Translations under genes and position numbers: made by a program
The notes under the pieces: model-generated
The model's database searches: none
What the model saw: only the letters and a program-made list of their open reading frames with translations
What the model was told of the DNA's origin: nothing
Part shown: piece by piece, positions 25,212-34,655 of the stretch
Numbering within the stretch: position 1 is the stretch's first letter
Layout: every line of letters starts with the position of its first letter
Assembly (NCBI GenBank): GCA_039814715.1
Contig: JBCCAR010000004.1
Coordinates: forward strand, 1-64,000
Direction of reading: 5' to 3'
Length of the DNA stretch: 64,000 nt
Origin: CAKZYD01 sp039814715
GTDB taxonomy: Bacteria; Pseudomonadota; Alphaproteobacteria; Sphingomonadales; CAKZYD01

Positions 25212-26129
25212 GTGGGCTATTCGCTGAAGCAAAAGTTTCATGCCTGGTGGGAAGGCTATGATCTGCCGCCCTTTGAAGAGGCAGCGGCCAGCGACAGCCA
25301 CAGTAGCAGCGAAACCGAAGCTGCAGAAGGCGCTCTGTCGCCCAAAAACGATCCCAACACCATAAACCTCGACAAACTGCAGTTCCTGCAAACTCTGTGG
25401 GGTGACGGCTTTGTCCGGCCTGGGACGAAAGCGGCCGCGCTTACCAATTCCAAACCATTGCTCCTCACAGATTCGACGAATGTGATCGAATTCGGTGCGG
25501 GTCTGGGTGCATATGCACGCGCAGTCGCTGCCGCCAATATTTGCTATTTTGACGGGTTTGAAAGTGATCCGCTGCTGGTTGAAGCATCCCAAGGAATAAA
25601 GCAGTCAGCCGAAGAAGCAAAGTTTGCCTCCGTCAGCCTTTCAGAGCTTGGCAGGCTGCCCAATAGTAAGAACTACCACCGCGCGATTTTCAACCGGTAC
25701 CTGCACCGCCTTGAAGACCCGATTGCTATGCTCGGCGAAATGAAAATGCAGCTGAAGGACGAGAACTGCGCTATCTTGCTCAACGAATACACCGCTGGGC
25801 CAGGCGGGCTCTTACCAGATAACACCCAGGCGATGATGGATGGCTTTTCAGCCCCGCGCGCCTTGATCAGCCGGGATGTCTATGTCACTGCACTTGAAGA
25901 ACTCGGCTTTGAAATCCGCGTGAATGAGGATCAAAGCGGGGAGCATTTGCGCGATATCGCTGCGGCTTGGAGCCGGATGGATCAGCGGCTCCTCGATACC
26001 GAAAATCCACTTGATCTGAATGCGATATCCTCGCTCATCAGCCAAGAAACAGCGCGCTGGAGCGCCATGTCGACCGCGCTGCGCGAGGGCACGATGCAAT
26101 ACGCCCGCATCTTGGCCATTGTGAAATAA
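25212..26129 (+). CDS. SAM-dependent methyltransferase-like protein
   Basis: This 305-residue protein has an acidic, serine-rich linker (residues 25-45). A Rossmann methyltransferase core begins at NVIEFGAGLGAYARAVA, which is the SAM-binding motif I with the acidic Glu at motif end (FDGFESDP). A methyltransferase-like FNRYLHRLEDPIAMLGEMKMQLKD follows. It starts at a GTG (25212) 12 bases after AAGGA. The substrate is unknown. It lies between pheT and lepA, about 70 bp from each. It resembles Methyltransf_11/23 proteins only in motif I, so the call is to fold, not function. Confidence 0.6.
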   Translation: MGYSLKQKFHAWWEGYDLPPFEEAAASDSHSSSETEAAEGALSPKNDPNTINLDKLQFLQTLWGDGFVRPGTKAAALTNSKPLLLTDSTNVIEFGAGLGAYARAVAAANICYFDGFESDPLLVEASQGIKQSAEEAKFASVSLSELGRLPNSKNYHRAIFNRYLHRLEDPIAMLGEMKMQLKDENCAILLNEYTAGPGGLLPDNTQAMMDGFSAPRALISRDVYVTALEELGFEIRVNEDQSGEHLRDIAAAWSRMDQRLLDTENPLDLNAISSLISQETARWSAMSTALREGTMQYARILAIVK

Positions 26130-26195
26130 AACAAGCGCGCCCCTGCGGCAATATCCTGCTGGTACAGCCAACGGTGCGGTGATACATGCTGCGCC

Positions 26196-28001
26196 ATGAC
26201 ACCGCTAGACAACATCCGCAACTTTGCCATCATCGCGCACATTGACCATGGCAAGTCCACCCTGGCTGACCGGTTGATCCAGACTTGCGGCGGGCTCACG
26301 CAGCGCGAGATGAAAGAGCAAGTGCTTGATAGCATGGATATTGAGCGCGAGCGCGGCATCACAATTAAAGCGCAGACGGTGCGGCTGGACTACAAAGGCA
26401 AGGACGGGCAGAATTACGTTCTCAACTTGATGGACACCCCGGGCCATGTTGACTTTGCCTATGAAGTCTCGCGCTCTCTGGCCGCCTGCGAAGGCTCTAT
26501 CCTCGTCGTTGATGCCAGCCAAGGCGTTGAAGCCCAAACATTGGCCAATGTTTACCAAGCCATTGAAAACGATCACGACATGGTCGTCGTCTTAAACAAA
26601 GTCGATCTGCCCGCTGCTGAGCCAGAGCGGGTCAAACGGCAGATTGAGGATGTGATCGGGATTGATGCGTCCGGAGCCGTTGAAGTATCAGCGAAAACAG
26701 GTCTGAACGTCCCTGCGGTACTAGACGCGATTGTCGAAACGCTGCCAGCACCGAAGGGCAATCCAGACGCGCCGCTCAAAGCGATGCTGGTGGACAGCTG
26801 GTATGATCAATATCTCGGCGTGGTGGTGCTGATCCGCGTTGTCGATGGTAGCATTAAAAAAGGCATGCAAATTCGCATGATGAATGCGGGAACGGATCAC
26901 TTGGTGGATCAGGTGGGCGTGTTTGAACCAAAAACCACAAAGGTGGACGCCCTGGGGCCCGGCGAGATGGGCTTTTTCACCGGCGCCATCAAAGAAGTGG
27001 CTGAAACCAATGTCGGCGATACGATTACAGAGACCAAGCGCCCTGCCAATCAACCGCTGGAAGGGTTTATTCCCTCTCAGTCGGTCGTTTTCTGCGGGCT
27101 CTTCCCGTCTGATGCAAATGACTTTGAGCGCCTGCGCGAATCGCTCGGTAAACTGCGCCTGAATGACGCGTCTTTTGAATATGAAATGGAGACCTCTGCC
27201 GCGCTTGGCTTTGGCTTCCGCTGCGGGTTCTTAGGCCTGCTCCATCTTGAAATCATACAAGAGCGCCTCAGCCGCGAATTTGATCTCGACCTCATCACCA
27301 CCGCGCCATCGGTCGTCTATAAGATGCACATGACCGACAGCAGCATCACAGAGCTGCATAATCCTGCAGACATGCCCGATCCGGTCAAGATCGACTTCAT
27401 TGAAGAGCCTTGGATTGAAGCCAATATCTTGGTGCCGGATGAGCATTTGGGTGCTGTTTTGAAGCTCTGCCAAGACCGACGCGGCATTCAAAAGAACCTC
27501 ACCTATGTAGGCAGCCGGGCTATGGCGGTCTATGAGCTGCCGCTCAACGAAGTGGTGTTTGATTTCTACGACCGGCTGAAATCTGTCTCCAAAGGCTACG
27601 CCAGCTTTGACTATCAGATGTCAGACTATCGCCAAGGCGAGCTACAGAAGATGAACATCTTGGTCAATGCCGAGCCAGTCGATGCGCTATCTATGATCGT
27701 CCACCGCGACAAGGCAGAAAGTCGCGGGCGCGCTCTGTGCGAGCGCCTGAAGGACCTCATCCCCCGCCATCTCTTCAAAATCCCCATTCAAGCGGCACTG
27801 GGCGGCAAAGTCATTGCCCGCGAAACGATCCCAGCGATGCGCAAAGATGTGACGGCAAAATGCTATGGCGGCGATGTGAGCCGCAAGCGCAAACTGCTGG
27901 AGAAGCAAAAGGCCGGTAAAAAGCGCATGCGCCAATTCGGCAAAGTCGACATTCCGCATGAAGCCTTCATCCAGGCCCTGCGGATGGGGGATGACAATTA
28001 G
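26196..28001 (+). CDS. lepA: Elongation factor 4 (LepA)
   Basis: This 601-residue translational GTPase back-translocates or remodels ribosomes under stress. G1 is AHIDHGKST (residues 14-22), G3 DTPGHVD and G4 NKVD. The EF-G-like domains III and V precede the LepA-specific C-terminal domain (GGDVSRKRKLLEKQKAGKKR). Length is standard. It is monocistronic, and the convergent flavoprotein gene ends 7 bp away. Confidence 0.97.
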   Translation: MTPLDNIRNFAIIAHIDHGKSTLADRLIQTCGGLTQREMKEQVLDSMDIERERGITIKAQTVRLDYKGKDGQNYVLNLMDTPGHVDFAYEVSRSLAACEGSILVVDASQGVEAQTLANVYQAIENDHDMVVVLNKVDLPAAEPERVKRQIEDVIGIDASGAVEVSAKTGLNVPAVLDAIVETLPAPKGNPDAPLKAMLVDSWYDQYLGVVVLIRVVDGSIKKGMQIRMMNAGTDHLVDQVGVFEPKTTKVDALGPGEMGFFTGAIKEVAETNVGDTITETKRPANQPLEGFIPSQSVVFCGLFPSDANDFERLRESLGKLRLNDASFEYEMETSAALGFGFRCGFLGLLHLEIIQERLSREFDLDLITTAPSVVYKMHMTDSSITELHNPADMPDPVKIDFIEEPWIEANILVPDEHLGAVLKLCQDRRGIQKNLTYVGSRAMAVYELPLNEVVFDFYDRLKSVSKGYASFDYQMSDYRQGELQKMNILVNAEPVDALSMIVHRDKAESRGRALCERLKDLIPRHLFKIPIQAALGGKVIARETIPAMRKDVTAKCYGGDVSRKRKLLEKQKAGKKRMRQFGKVDIPHEAFIQALRMGDDN

Positions 28002-28007
28002 CCAAGG

Positions 28008-29405
28008 TTACAACTGCGCGGCCGCGGTTCCTGCCAGGCGACCGAAAGTTGTCGCCGTTAGCAAGCCATTGCCAGCAATATAGCCATCTGCGCCTGGACC
28101 AGAGATACCGCGCGCCGCGCCGCCGCCAGCAAACAGATTGGGCAACGGCTCACCTCCGGGCTGCAGCACACGGCCATTCTCATCCACTTTCAAACCACCT
28201 TGGGTATGAAACAAGGCGCCAGTGACTTTGACGGCATAAAAAGGGCCTTTAAGCGCAGGTTTGCCCTCCCAATCGCGGCCAAACGCATCAGCGCCGCCAG
28301 CTTTGGCTGCGTTTACCGCCTCATTCGTTTCAAGCAGCGCGGCACTTGGCAAATTCGCACTCTGCGCCAACACGTCCAGCGTCTCTGCCTGCATCACGGC
28401 GCCAGCACTCACCGCCTGCTGAAAATCATCGAATGTGATCATCAGGTCATAGAGGCGCTGGTCTAAAACAGACCATGCGGCGTGCTCAGGCTGAGCAACG
28501 ACCTTCACCGCTTGCTCAGAATAGCCCTTACTCTCATCAGAGAAGCGCTGACCTAAGCAGTTCACTTGGTATCCACCTTCCATAATCATAGGCCACAAGA
28601 TTGGAATGGCATGGCCCGCGGCGAGGCCGCCATGGCCTTGATAGGCGCTCATGTCTTCTAGCGCAGCGCCGAGCTTTTCGCCCCAGACCATCGCTTCACC
28701 TTGATTGCCCGGGTGGCCGTGGAATGTCGCCCCTTCAAGCTCTGGGATGAGCTGTTTGACCATGGCTTCATTGCCTGCAAAGCCGCAGCAAGCCAGGATG
28801 AGCGCATCGCAGCCGACATCTTCACTGGTGCCGTCGGGGCGGGCATAGGCGACGCCGGTAATGCGATTGTTGCCATCTATATAGAGCCGGTGGACATGCG
28901 CATCGGTTAAGATATCTGCGCCGGCCTCGGCGCAGGCAGCTTCCAGCGCGGCCATCAATTCTGATCCAGTTCGGTTGGGCGTTCCATACATCCGCATGAA
29001 AGAATGGCCGGGGTAGGTAAAGCCATCGAGCAGGTCGATGGGGATGCCGTGCTGCGCCTTCAGCCAAGCTACCGTGCCTGCGGAATGGGCTGCCAAGTGG
29101 GATGCGATTGCCTTATCGGTCTGGCCCTTAGTCTTCTTCACGATGTCCGCTGCAAAGGCTTCAGGACTATCTTCAATACCGCGCGCAGCTTGCTCGGGCG
29201 TTCCTGCAGCAGGAATGAGCCCCGTCGACATGGATGTGGTGCCCCAAACCTTTGGATCACGCTCCAGCACCAACACATCCGCGCCGGCATCGCGTGCGGC
29301 CAGGGCAGCGGTTAGCCCGCATCCCCCAGCACCGACAACGAGAACCGGCAGCGAAAACTCAAACCCGCCATCCGGGCTCGGCAGAACATCAGGATCAAAC
29401 GCCAT
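28008..29405 (-). CDS. FAD-dependent oxidoreductase, fumarate reductase/ketosteroid dehydrogenase-like
   Basis: This 465-residue flavoprotein has an N-terminal dinucleotide-binding motif (VLVVGAGGCGLTAALAARDAGADVLVLE). The family's second FAD element near the C-terminus is LPNLFAGGGAARGISGPGADGYIAGNGLLTATTFGRLAG. This is the layout of flavocytochrome c, KsdD and urocanate-reductase relatives, which move electrons to or from C=C bonds. No heme domain or signal peptide is present. The upstream gene ends 3 bp before its start, indicating an obligate two-gene unit. Substrate is unknown. 3-Ketosteroid dehydrogenase-like activity is one possibility but the diagnostic active-site tyrosines cannot be confirmed by eye. 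Confidence 0.75.
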   Translation of the reverse strand: MAFDPDVLPSPDGGFEFSLPVLVVGAGGCGLTAALAARDAGADVLVLERDPKVWGTTSMSTGLIPAAGTPEQAARGIEDSPEAFAADIVKKTKGQTDKAIASHLAAHSAGTVAWLKAQHGIPIDLLDGFTYPGHSFMRMYGTPNRTGSELMAALEAACAEAGADILTDAHVHRLYIDGNNRITGVAYARPDGTSEDVGCDALILACCGFAGNEAMVKQLIPELEGATFHGHPGNQGEAMVWGEKLGAALEDMSAYQGHGGLAAGHAIPILWPMIMEGGYQVNCLGQRFSDESKGYSEQAVKVVAQPEHAAWSVLDQRLYDLMITFDDFQQAVSAGAVMQAETLDVLAQSANLPSAALLETNEAVNAAKAGGADAFGRDWEGKPALKGPFYAVKVTGALFHTQGGLKVDENGRVLQPGGEPLPNLFAGGGAARGISGPGADGYIAGNGLLTATTFGRLAGTAAAQL

Positions 29406-29408
29406 GGA

Positions 29409-30071
29409 TTAAACGTCGACTGACAAAAATGGCTCTGGGCGCCGATGGAGAACATATTTACCGCCCATGGAGCCAAAGTTAATGCGCACATCCTCGTCGC
29501 AATAGACCACATCAGAGTGCAGCTTGGGCGGCTTGATATCGAATTCGAGTGCGTCGTCTTCGCTCAAATCAAATGCCTGTCGCAGCTCCGTATCGCTCAT
29601 CCCCTCGGCCCGCAGCACACCTTTGTAAAACTCAACGGAATACCGCTGCGGGCTGTCTTCAGGAATATCATAGCGGCCAAAAACAATAAGCTCAGCCTTC
29701 ACAGACCCATCCATAGTCTCGATGAGATGGACGTTGTTATAATCTTTAGTCTCGTGGTGAATTTCTTGCAGCAGGTCGAGCACGCGCAGCGGCTTTTTCG
29801 GCATCTGGCCGAAGGTAAGAAAGTTAAACATATTGTCATGCGCTTTTGGCTTTCCGGCCGTGTGGCGCGGACCAAACTGCGCGAAATCTGTACCCCAAGG
29901 GTCCGCGACTTTGGCTTGATCATCCAGCGGACGCGGCAGCGGCGTGTGCGGGACTAGCGCATCGATGGCAGCCATAATCCGATCATAGGCGGCATCTTCA
30001 TAGCTGCCATCTTCTTTTGTATCTGCGATTGCCGCGCTTAGTTCCGCCTTTAAGGCTGAGACGTCGGTCAT
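29409..30071 (-). CDS. Conserved hypothetical protein, possible PAP/fibrillin-like fold
   Basis: This 220-residue cytosolic protein has a helical N-terminus (residues 1-45) and a beta-rich remainder. DGSVKAELIVFGRYDI and the terminal VYCDEDVRINFGSMGGKYVLHRR faintly recall PAP/fibrillin lipocalin-like proteins, where the end carries a Dxx[LI]R element (here DEDVRI). I do not recognise it firmly. It is translated immediately before the flavoprotein (3-bp gap), so it is likely a partner or substrate-delivery protein for that enzyme. Confidence 0.5.
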   Translation of the reverse strand: MTDVSALKAELSAAIADTKEDGSYEDAAYDRIMAAIDALVPHTPLPRPLDDQAKVADPWGTDFAQFGPRHTAGKPKAHDNMFNFLTFGQMPKKPLRVLDLLQEIHHETKDYNNVHLIETMDGSVKAELIVFGRYDIPEDSPQRYSVEFYKGVLRAEGMSDTELRQAFDLSEDDALEFDIKPPKLHSDVVYCDEDVRINFGSMGGKYVLHRRPEPFLSVDV

Positions 30072-30195
30072 GGGGAAAGCTCCTTACCGGGGTTTACCGC
30101 AGTATGTAAGCGTGGCACATCACGAGGCCAATACGCGCGAGCGACTTTGTTCATCAGTTGGCTACAGCGTCAACTCTTCCAGCAGGAACACAGAT

Positions 30196-31047
30196 ATGAA
30201 ACTAGCCACCTTTAGCGAAAACCATCACGCCCGGTTCGGCGTTGTGGAGGGCCAGGAGGTTGTCGATGTCACTGCCGGGCGCTCTGGCCTACCGCAGGAC
30301 CTAAAAGCACTCCTTGGAGCTGGCCCTGATGCACTAGAGGCCGTCAAAACCTTAGCGAAAACCGCGCCGCGCTTTGCCCTTGGCGACGTATATCTACACG
30401 CGCCCATTACCAGGCCTGGTAAAATTATGGCGCTGGGTAAGAACTACGCAGACCATGCCGCCGAGATGGGCGGCCCGCTACCAGACAAGATGATGTGGTT
30501 TACAAAAGCGCAAACGAGCATAAACGGTCCGTTTGATCCCATTCCGCTCCCCTCCATCGCGCAGTTCGTCGATTATGAAGTCGAACTGGTCGCCGTCATC
30601 GGGCAAAAAGCAAAGCACGTGCCGCAGGACAGCGCGCTTGAGATCATCTACGGCTATATGGTGGGCAATGATGTGTCCGTGCGCGATTGGCAGCGCCGCA
30701 CAAGCCAATATGTGATCGGCAAATCTTTTGATGGCCATGCTCCTATTGGGCCTTGGATTACCACTGCCGACGAGATCAGCAATCCGCAAGATTTAAGCAT
30801 TTGCTGCAGCGTTAACGGCGATGTTCGCCAACGCGCGAATACCAACCAGATGGTCTTTACTCTCGCAGATCAGATTGCCGAACTCAGCCAGGTGATGACG
30901 CTTGAGCCTGGAGATTTGATTTTTTCAGGAACGCCAAGCGGCGTCGGGGCAGGGATGAAACCGCTAACGTCCTTAAGCCCCGGAGATGTCGTGCGCTGCA
31001 GCATTGATGGCCTCGGCGCGCTCGAAGCGACCTGCCAAGCCGTTTAA
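30196..31047 (+). CDS. Fumarylacetoacetate hydrolase (FAH)-family enzyme
   Basis: This 283-residue FAH-superfamily protein acts on beta-diketo or 2-oxo acids (fumarylpyruvate, acylpyruvate or 2-hydroxyhepta-2,4-dienedioate type). The metal ligands are visible as the two Glu-containing positions in VDYEVELVAVIG and the Asp in GNDVSVRDWQ. The catalytic lid GKNYADHAAEMG and the C-terminal GDLIFSGTPSGVGAG are canonical. The start at 30196 with an AGGAACA site is preferred to the in-frame start at 30070. It is followed, 11 bp later, by the nitroreductase gene. It could serve aromatic catabolism, but no pathway genes flank it. Confidence 0.82.
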   Translation: MKLATFSENHHARFGVVEGQEVVDVTAGRSGLPQDLKALLGAGPDALEAVKTLAKTAPRFALGDVYLHAPITRPGKIMALGKNYADHAAEMGGPLPDKMMWFTKAQTSINGPFDPIPLPSIAQFVDYEVELVAVIGQKAKHVPQDSALEIIYGYMVGNDVSVRDWQRRTSQYVIGKSFDGHAPIGPWITTADEISNPQDLSICCSVNGDVRQRANTNQMVFTLADQIAELSQVMTLEPGDLIFSGTPSGVGAGMKPLTSLSPGDVVRCSIDGLGALEATCQAV

Positions 31048-31058
31048 GGGGGGCAAAA

Positions 31059-31739
31059 ATGCAGGTGTCAAAGGCTTTAGCCGCACGCAAATCAATCCGC
31101 GCTTTTTTAGATAAGCCAGTGCCCCGCGACTTGATTGAAAGCATGATTGCCGGGGCCCACCGGTCGCCCTCCGGCGGAAACGTACAGCCTTGGCAGGTGC
31201 ACGTTGTTACCGGCGCACGCAAAGACACACTGTCACAACTGGCTCTGCAGGTTTTAATGCGCAATCCAACGGGCGAGGCTGGTGATTATCCGATTTACCC
31301 CCCAAAGCTGGAGGAGCCCTATCGCAGCCGCCGCTTTGAGATCGGCGAAAGGCTATATGACACCCTCGGCATCGCGCGCGAAGACAAGCCCGGGCGCCAG
31401 CAGCAGATGGCCAAGAATTTTGCGTTCTTTGGCGCGCCAGCGGCGCTTTTCATGGTGATCGACCGCAAGATGGGCCACGGCCAATGGGCGCATATGGGCA
31501 TGTTCATGCAGTCCTTTGCTTTACTCGCCGTTCAAGAGGGTCTGGGCACATGTATGCAAGAAGCCTGGGCAATGGTGCGTGAAAGCGTCCGCGTCAACCT
31601 TAAGGTTGATGAAAGCAAAGTCGTTTATTGCGCCATTGCCGTCGGTTACCCGGATTGGCAGGCGCATGTGAATTCACTTGAAAGCCCGCGCGCACCGCTG
31701 CAAGAGATCATGACCTGGCATGGCCAAGACCAACAATAG
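31059..31739 (+). CDS. NAD(P)H-dependent nitroreductase-family flavoprotein
   Basis: This 226-residue FMN nitroreductase-fold protein has the N-terminal RKSIRAFLDKPVPRDLIESMIAGAHRSPSGGNVQPW, which carries the FMN-phosphate arginines and the SPSGGNxQPW motif. The C-terminal element is VVYCAIAVGYPDW. Such enzymes reduce nitroaromatics, quinones or flavins. A GGGGGG-rich ribosome site precedes the ATG. It lies between the FAH gene and the lipoprotein peptidase in a plus-strand series with short gaps. Confidence 0.85.
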   Translation: MQVSKALAARKSIRAFLDKPVPRDLIESMIAGAHRSPSGGNVQPWQVHVVTGARKDTLSQLALQVLMRNPTGEAGDYPIYPPKLEEPYRSRRFEIGERLYDTLGIAREDKPGRQQQMAKNFAFFGAPAALFMVIDRKMGHGQWAHMGMFMQSFALLAVQEGLGTCMQEAWAMVRESVRVNLKVDESKVVYCAIAVGYPDWQAHVNSLESPRAPLQEIMTWHGQDQQ

Positions 31740-31752
31740 GAGCGTTATACAC

Positions 31753-33441
31753 ATGCGCTACCCCTTGCCTCTCCTCGCTGTTATCGCTCTTCTCGCATGC
31801 GAGGCTCCACCTGCGACGCAGACACCAACGGCTGAGCCAAAAACACTTACGATGATGCCGGAGAATACAGTCTCCATGACGCGCGTGAAGGAGATTATCG
31901 CAGAGCTGTCAGACGACCGCTATGAAGGGCGTGAACCAGCGACAACCGGCGGCGATAAATCTGAGGCCTATTTGGTCAGCCAAATGCAGGCCATGGGTAT
32001 ACAGCCAGGAAACAATGGGAGCTACCTGCAAGCCGTGCCAATGGTCTCTATCGCGCTTGATCCACCTCGGTCATCCGTCAAACTCTCCGGCGGCGGCGTT
32101 GGTCATACCCTCAAATACCTTGAGGAAATTGTCTACCATACACGGCGCGTGGAACCGGAAGTGTTGGTGGAAAATAGCGAACTCGTCTTCGTGGGATATG
32201 GCATCGTCGCGCCTGAGTATGATTGGGACGATTATGCGGATTTAGATGTTCGCGGCAAAACCGTCGTTATGCTTGTGAACGATCCCGGCTTTGTGACGCA
32301 AGACCCAGGGGTCTTTAAAGGCCGAACGATGACCTATTATGGTCGCTGGACGTATAAATACGAAGAAGCGAGCCGCCAAGGCGCAGCTGGTGCCCTCATC
32401 ATTCACCAAAGCGCGCCTGCATCTTACGGATGGAGCGTCATAGAGACGGGTTGGAGCGGGCCTCAGCTCGACTTAAAGCGCGATGATGGCAATGCCAGCC
32501 GCGCGGCGATGGAAGGCTGGATAAGCGAGGACTTTGCCAAAGAGCTCTTTGCTGCAGCCGGCATGGATTTTCAAGCAACAACTATTGCCGCGGCAGCGCC
32601 CAATTTCAAAGCGCGCGATATGGGCGAGCTGCAGATTGACGCCATTTTAGAAAACAAGCTGGATTTCGTGACCGCCAATAATGTGATTGGCATGATTGAA
32701 GGGAGCGCCGCGCCTGGCGAGGCTGTGCTCTATATGGGCCACTTTGACCATCTTGGGATGAAAGACGTGCCGGAGGGCGAAGACGGAATTTATAATGGCG
32801 CGGTAGACAATGCCACTGGGACTGCAGCAATCTTAGCCATTGGAGAAGCCTTTGCCAGCGCGCCGACACCGCCAGAACGCTCCGTCATGATTGTTGCCGT
32901 TACGGCAGAAGAAAGTGGTTTGCTTGGGTCGGCTTATTTTGCTGAGCACCCGCCCGTGCCGCTCGACAAAATCGTCGGTGGGATCAACTTAGATGCTATG
33001 ATTCCGATGGGGCAAGCGACCGACGTCATAGTAACAGGCCTCGGCGCCTCAGAACTAGAAGATGTTTTGGAAACCTATGCCGCCAAAGACGGCTTAACGC
33101 TATCACCGGAAAGCGCGCCCGAAGCAGGACTGTTCTACCGTTCAGACCATATCTCCCTGTCGAAAGTCGGTGTCCCGATGCTGTACTTGGAAGTGGGAAA
33201 TGACCTTGTAGATGGCGGCAAAGACGCAGGGACCGCCGCAGCGCTAGCCTATTATAACGGCCCCTACCACCAAGTCGGCGATGAATACTCCCCCGATTGG
33301 GACTTTGCTGGCATGGAGCAGGTCATCTCGCTTGGCTACAAAACAGGCAATGCACTAGCGCGCTCTGACACATGGCCGAATTGGTATGAGGGCAATGAAT
33401 TCAAAGAGCTGCGCGACGCCATGAGGGACGGCAAGAAATGA
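31753..33441 (+). CDS. M28-family zinc aminopeptidase, lipoprotein
   Basis: This 562-residue secreted metalloprotease starts with a lipoprotein signal, lipidation cysteine Cys16 (IALLAC). A PA (protease-associated) domain, including VVMLVNDPGFV, is followed by the M28 catalytic domain. Zn ligands are visible in GHFDHLGM (His), VDNATGT (Asp), EESGLLGS (catalytic Glu plus ligand), NLDAM (Asp) and RSDHISL/QVGDEY (His region). The start at 31753 has an AGGAG site and replaces the longer reading overlapping the nitroreductase. It likely works on peptides in the periplasm or at the outer membrane. It overlaps the next gene by ATGA. Confidence 0.85.
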   Translation: MRYPLPLLAVIALLACEAPPATQTPTAEPKTLTMMPENTVSMTRVKEIIAELSDDRYEGREPATTGGDKSEAYLVSQMQAMGIQPGNNGSYLQAVPMVSIALDPPRSSVKLSGGGVGHTLKYLEEIVYHTRRVEPEVLVENSELVFVGYGIVAPEYDWDDYADLDVRGKTVVMLVNDPGFVTQDPGVFKGRTMTYYGRWTYKYEEASRQGAAGALIIHQSAPASYGWSVIETGWSGPQLDLKRDDGNASRAAMEGWISEDFAKELFAAAGMDFQATTIAAAAPNFKARDMGELQIDAILENKLDFVTANNVIGMIEGSAAPGEAVLYMGHFDHLGMKDVPEGEDGIYNGAVDNATGTAAILAIGEAFASAPTPPERSVMIVAVTAEESGLLGSAYFAEHPPVPLDKIVGGINLDAMIPMGQATDVIVTGLGASELEDVLETYAAKDGLTLSPESAPEAGLFYRSDHISLSKVGVPMLYLEVGNDLVDGGKDAGTAAALAYYNGPYHQVGDEYSPDWDFAGMEQVISLGYKTGNALARSDTWPNWYEGNEFKELRDAMRDGKK

Positions 33442-33956
33442 GCGATGAAATGCTCAAAATCAGCGCCATGGTACGCAGCGCCTTGATGGTGGAAGACCTG
33501 GCCCGCAGCACCGATTTTTATACCAAAGTGCTGGGCATCTCGCAGGTCTATTGGGAAGGCACATTGAAAGGCCAAAGCGTGGAACGCCTGCTAGGCGTGC
33601 CGGAAGGCAGTGTCTGTAAGGCTCGTATCTTAACGCCAACGCCTGAGAACATGGGCATGGTCGGTCTTTTCGAACTTTCCCAGCCAAAGCCGCAGCGGGT
33701 TCAAAAGCGCGACGATACAAGTCAAATCGGCGAAGCGTTTCTGGTGTTTTATGCGAGCGATCTCGATGAAGTGATGCACCGCTTAGATGCAGGCAATCAC
33801 ACGGTATTGTATCCGCCAATAGCGCTCGAGCATGAAGGCCAAGTCAAGCAGCGCGAAATGGGCTGCCTCGATCCAGATGGCTTTAAGATCAACTTGATCG
33901 AATGGGACCCTGCTGCGGATAAGCGTCCGGAATTGACCCTGGATCAGTTAAGTTAA
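33438..33956 (+). CDS. Glyoxalase/VOC superfamily protein
   Basis: This 172-residue vicinal-oxygen-chelate fold protein has paired beta-alpha-beta-beta-beta modules. These are recognised in MVRSALMVEDLARSTDFYTKVLGISQVYWEG (module 1) and FLVFYASDLDEVMHRL, then GCLDPDGFKINLIEWDP (module 2). Metal-ligand positions are plausible but not verified. It could be a glyoxalase, dioxygenase-like or resistance protein. It is coupled to the M28 peptidase by ATGA overlap and is the last gene of the plus-strand run. Confidence 0.7.
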   Translation: MSDEMLKISAMVRSALMVEDLARSTDFYTKVLGISQVYWEGTLKGQSVERLLGVPEGSVCKARILTPTPENMGMVGLFELSQPKPQRVQKRDDTSQIGEAFLVFYASDLDEVMHRLDAGNHTVLYPPIALEHEGQVKQREMGCLDPDGFKINLIEWDPAADKRPELTLDQLS

Positions 33957-33969
33957 ACAGTACAAAGAA

Positions 33970-33998
33970 AGCGGCCTACCCTCTTTGAGTAGGCCGCT
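33970..33998. terminator. Bidirectional hairpin between convergent genes
   Basis: AGCGGCCTAC and GTAGGCCGCT make a perfect 10-bp stem with a 9-nt loop. It lies 14 bp after the VOC stop and 40 bp after the convergent fasciclin stop. T-richness is moderate on the minus side (TTTCTTTG) and weak on the plus side. Confidence 0.65.
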
Positions 33999-34037
33999 AT
34001 TACGTTTTGGTCAGGGATTGTCTAAGACGGCGAAAGC

Positions 34038-34655
34038 TTAGCGGCTCTCAGTCGCAGCAGCTGGCAGCAACACCGTGTCAATGACGTGGATCACGCCGTT
34101 AGAGGCTGTAATGTCAGCGGAAATGACGGACGCATTGTTGATACTCACGCCATTGTCTCCAAGCACGACATCCAGGTTTTCACCCTGAACGCTTGCAACG
34201 GACATGTCGTTGGTGATGTCTGTCGACATAACGGCGCCGGGCAGCACATGGTAGGTCAGGATGGCCTGCAGCTTGGCTTTGTTTTCGGGCTTGAGAAGGT
34301 CTTCAAGCGTTCCTTCTGGCAGTGCAGCAAAGGCCTCGTCGGTAGGCGCGAACACGGTGAAAGGACCATCGCTTTTCAAAGTATCGACCAGATCAGCGGC
34401 CTGCACAGCCGCAACCAATGTGTTAAATCCTTCAGCAGCGACAGCTGTGTCCACAATATCCGTTAGGATGACTTCTGGGGCTGCGACCACGTCGGTGGCA
34501 ACCTCTTGTGCGGCGTCAGCGGCATCTTCTACTGCAGCGGTGGTTTTTTCCATCGCTTTTTCAGCCTCGGCAGATTTCCCAGCTTGGGCATAACCGGCAA
34601 ACAACAAGGCGGCACTCGACACACTCGATAGAACTATTTTTTGGAAAACAGACAT
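34038..34655 (-). CDS. Secreted fasciclin-domain protein
   Basis: This 205-residue protein has an N-terminal signal peptide ending FAGYAQA and an alanine/glutamate-rich linker (residues 27-60). A single fasciclin (FAS1) domain follows: the H1 motif is FTVFAPTDEAF and the H2 motif is GVIHVIDTVLLP. FAS1 proteins mediate surface adhesion or lipid binding in the periplasm. It is monocistronic, with the 237-bp upstream region (34656-34892) devoid of genes. Confidence 0.9.
   Translation of the reverse strand: MSVFQKIVLSSVSSAALLFAGYAQAGKSAEAEKAMEKTTAAVEDAADAAQEVATDVVAAPEVILTDIVDTAVAAEGFNTLVAAVQAADLVDTLKSDGPFTVFAPTDEAFAALPEGTLEDLLKPENKAKLQAILTYHVLPGAVMSTDITNDMSVASVQGENLDVVLGDNGVSINNASVISADITASNGVIHVIDTVLLPAAATESR

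Noticed and set aside
30070..30195. A longer FAH-family reading starting at 30070.
   Set aside because: The extension has no ribosome site, overlaps the divergent gene's start and lacks FAH homology; the ATG at 30196 has an AGGAACA site and a typical family N-terminus.
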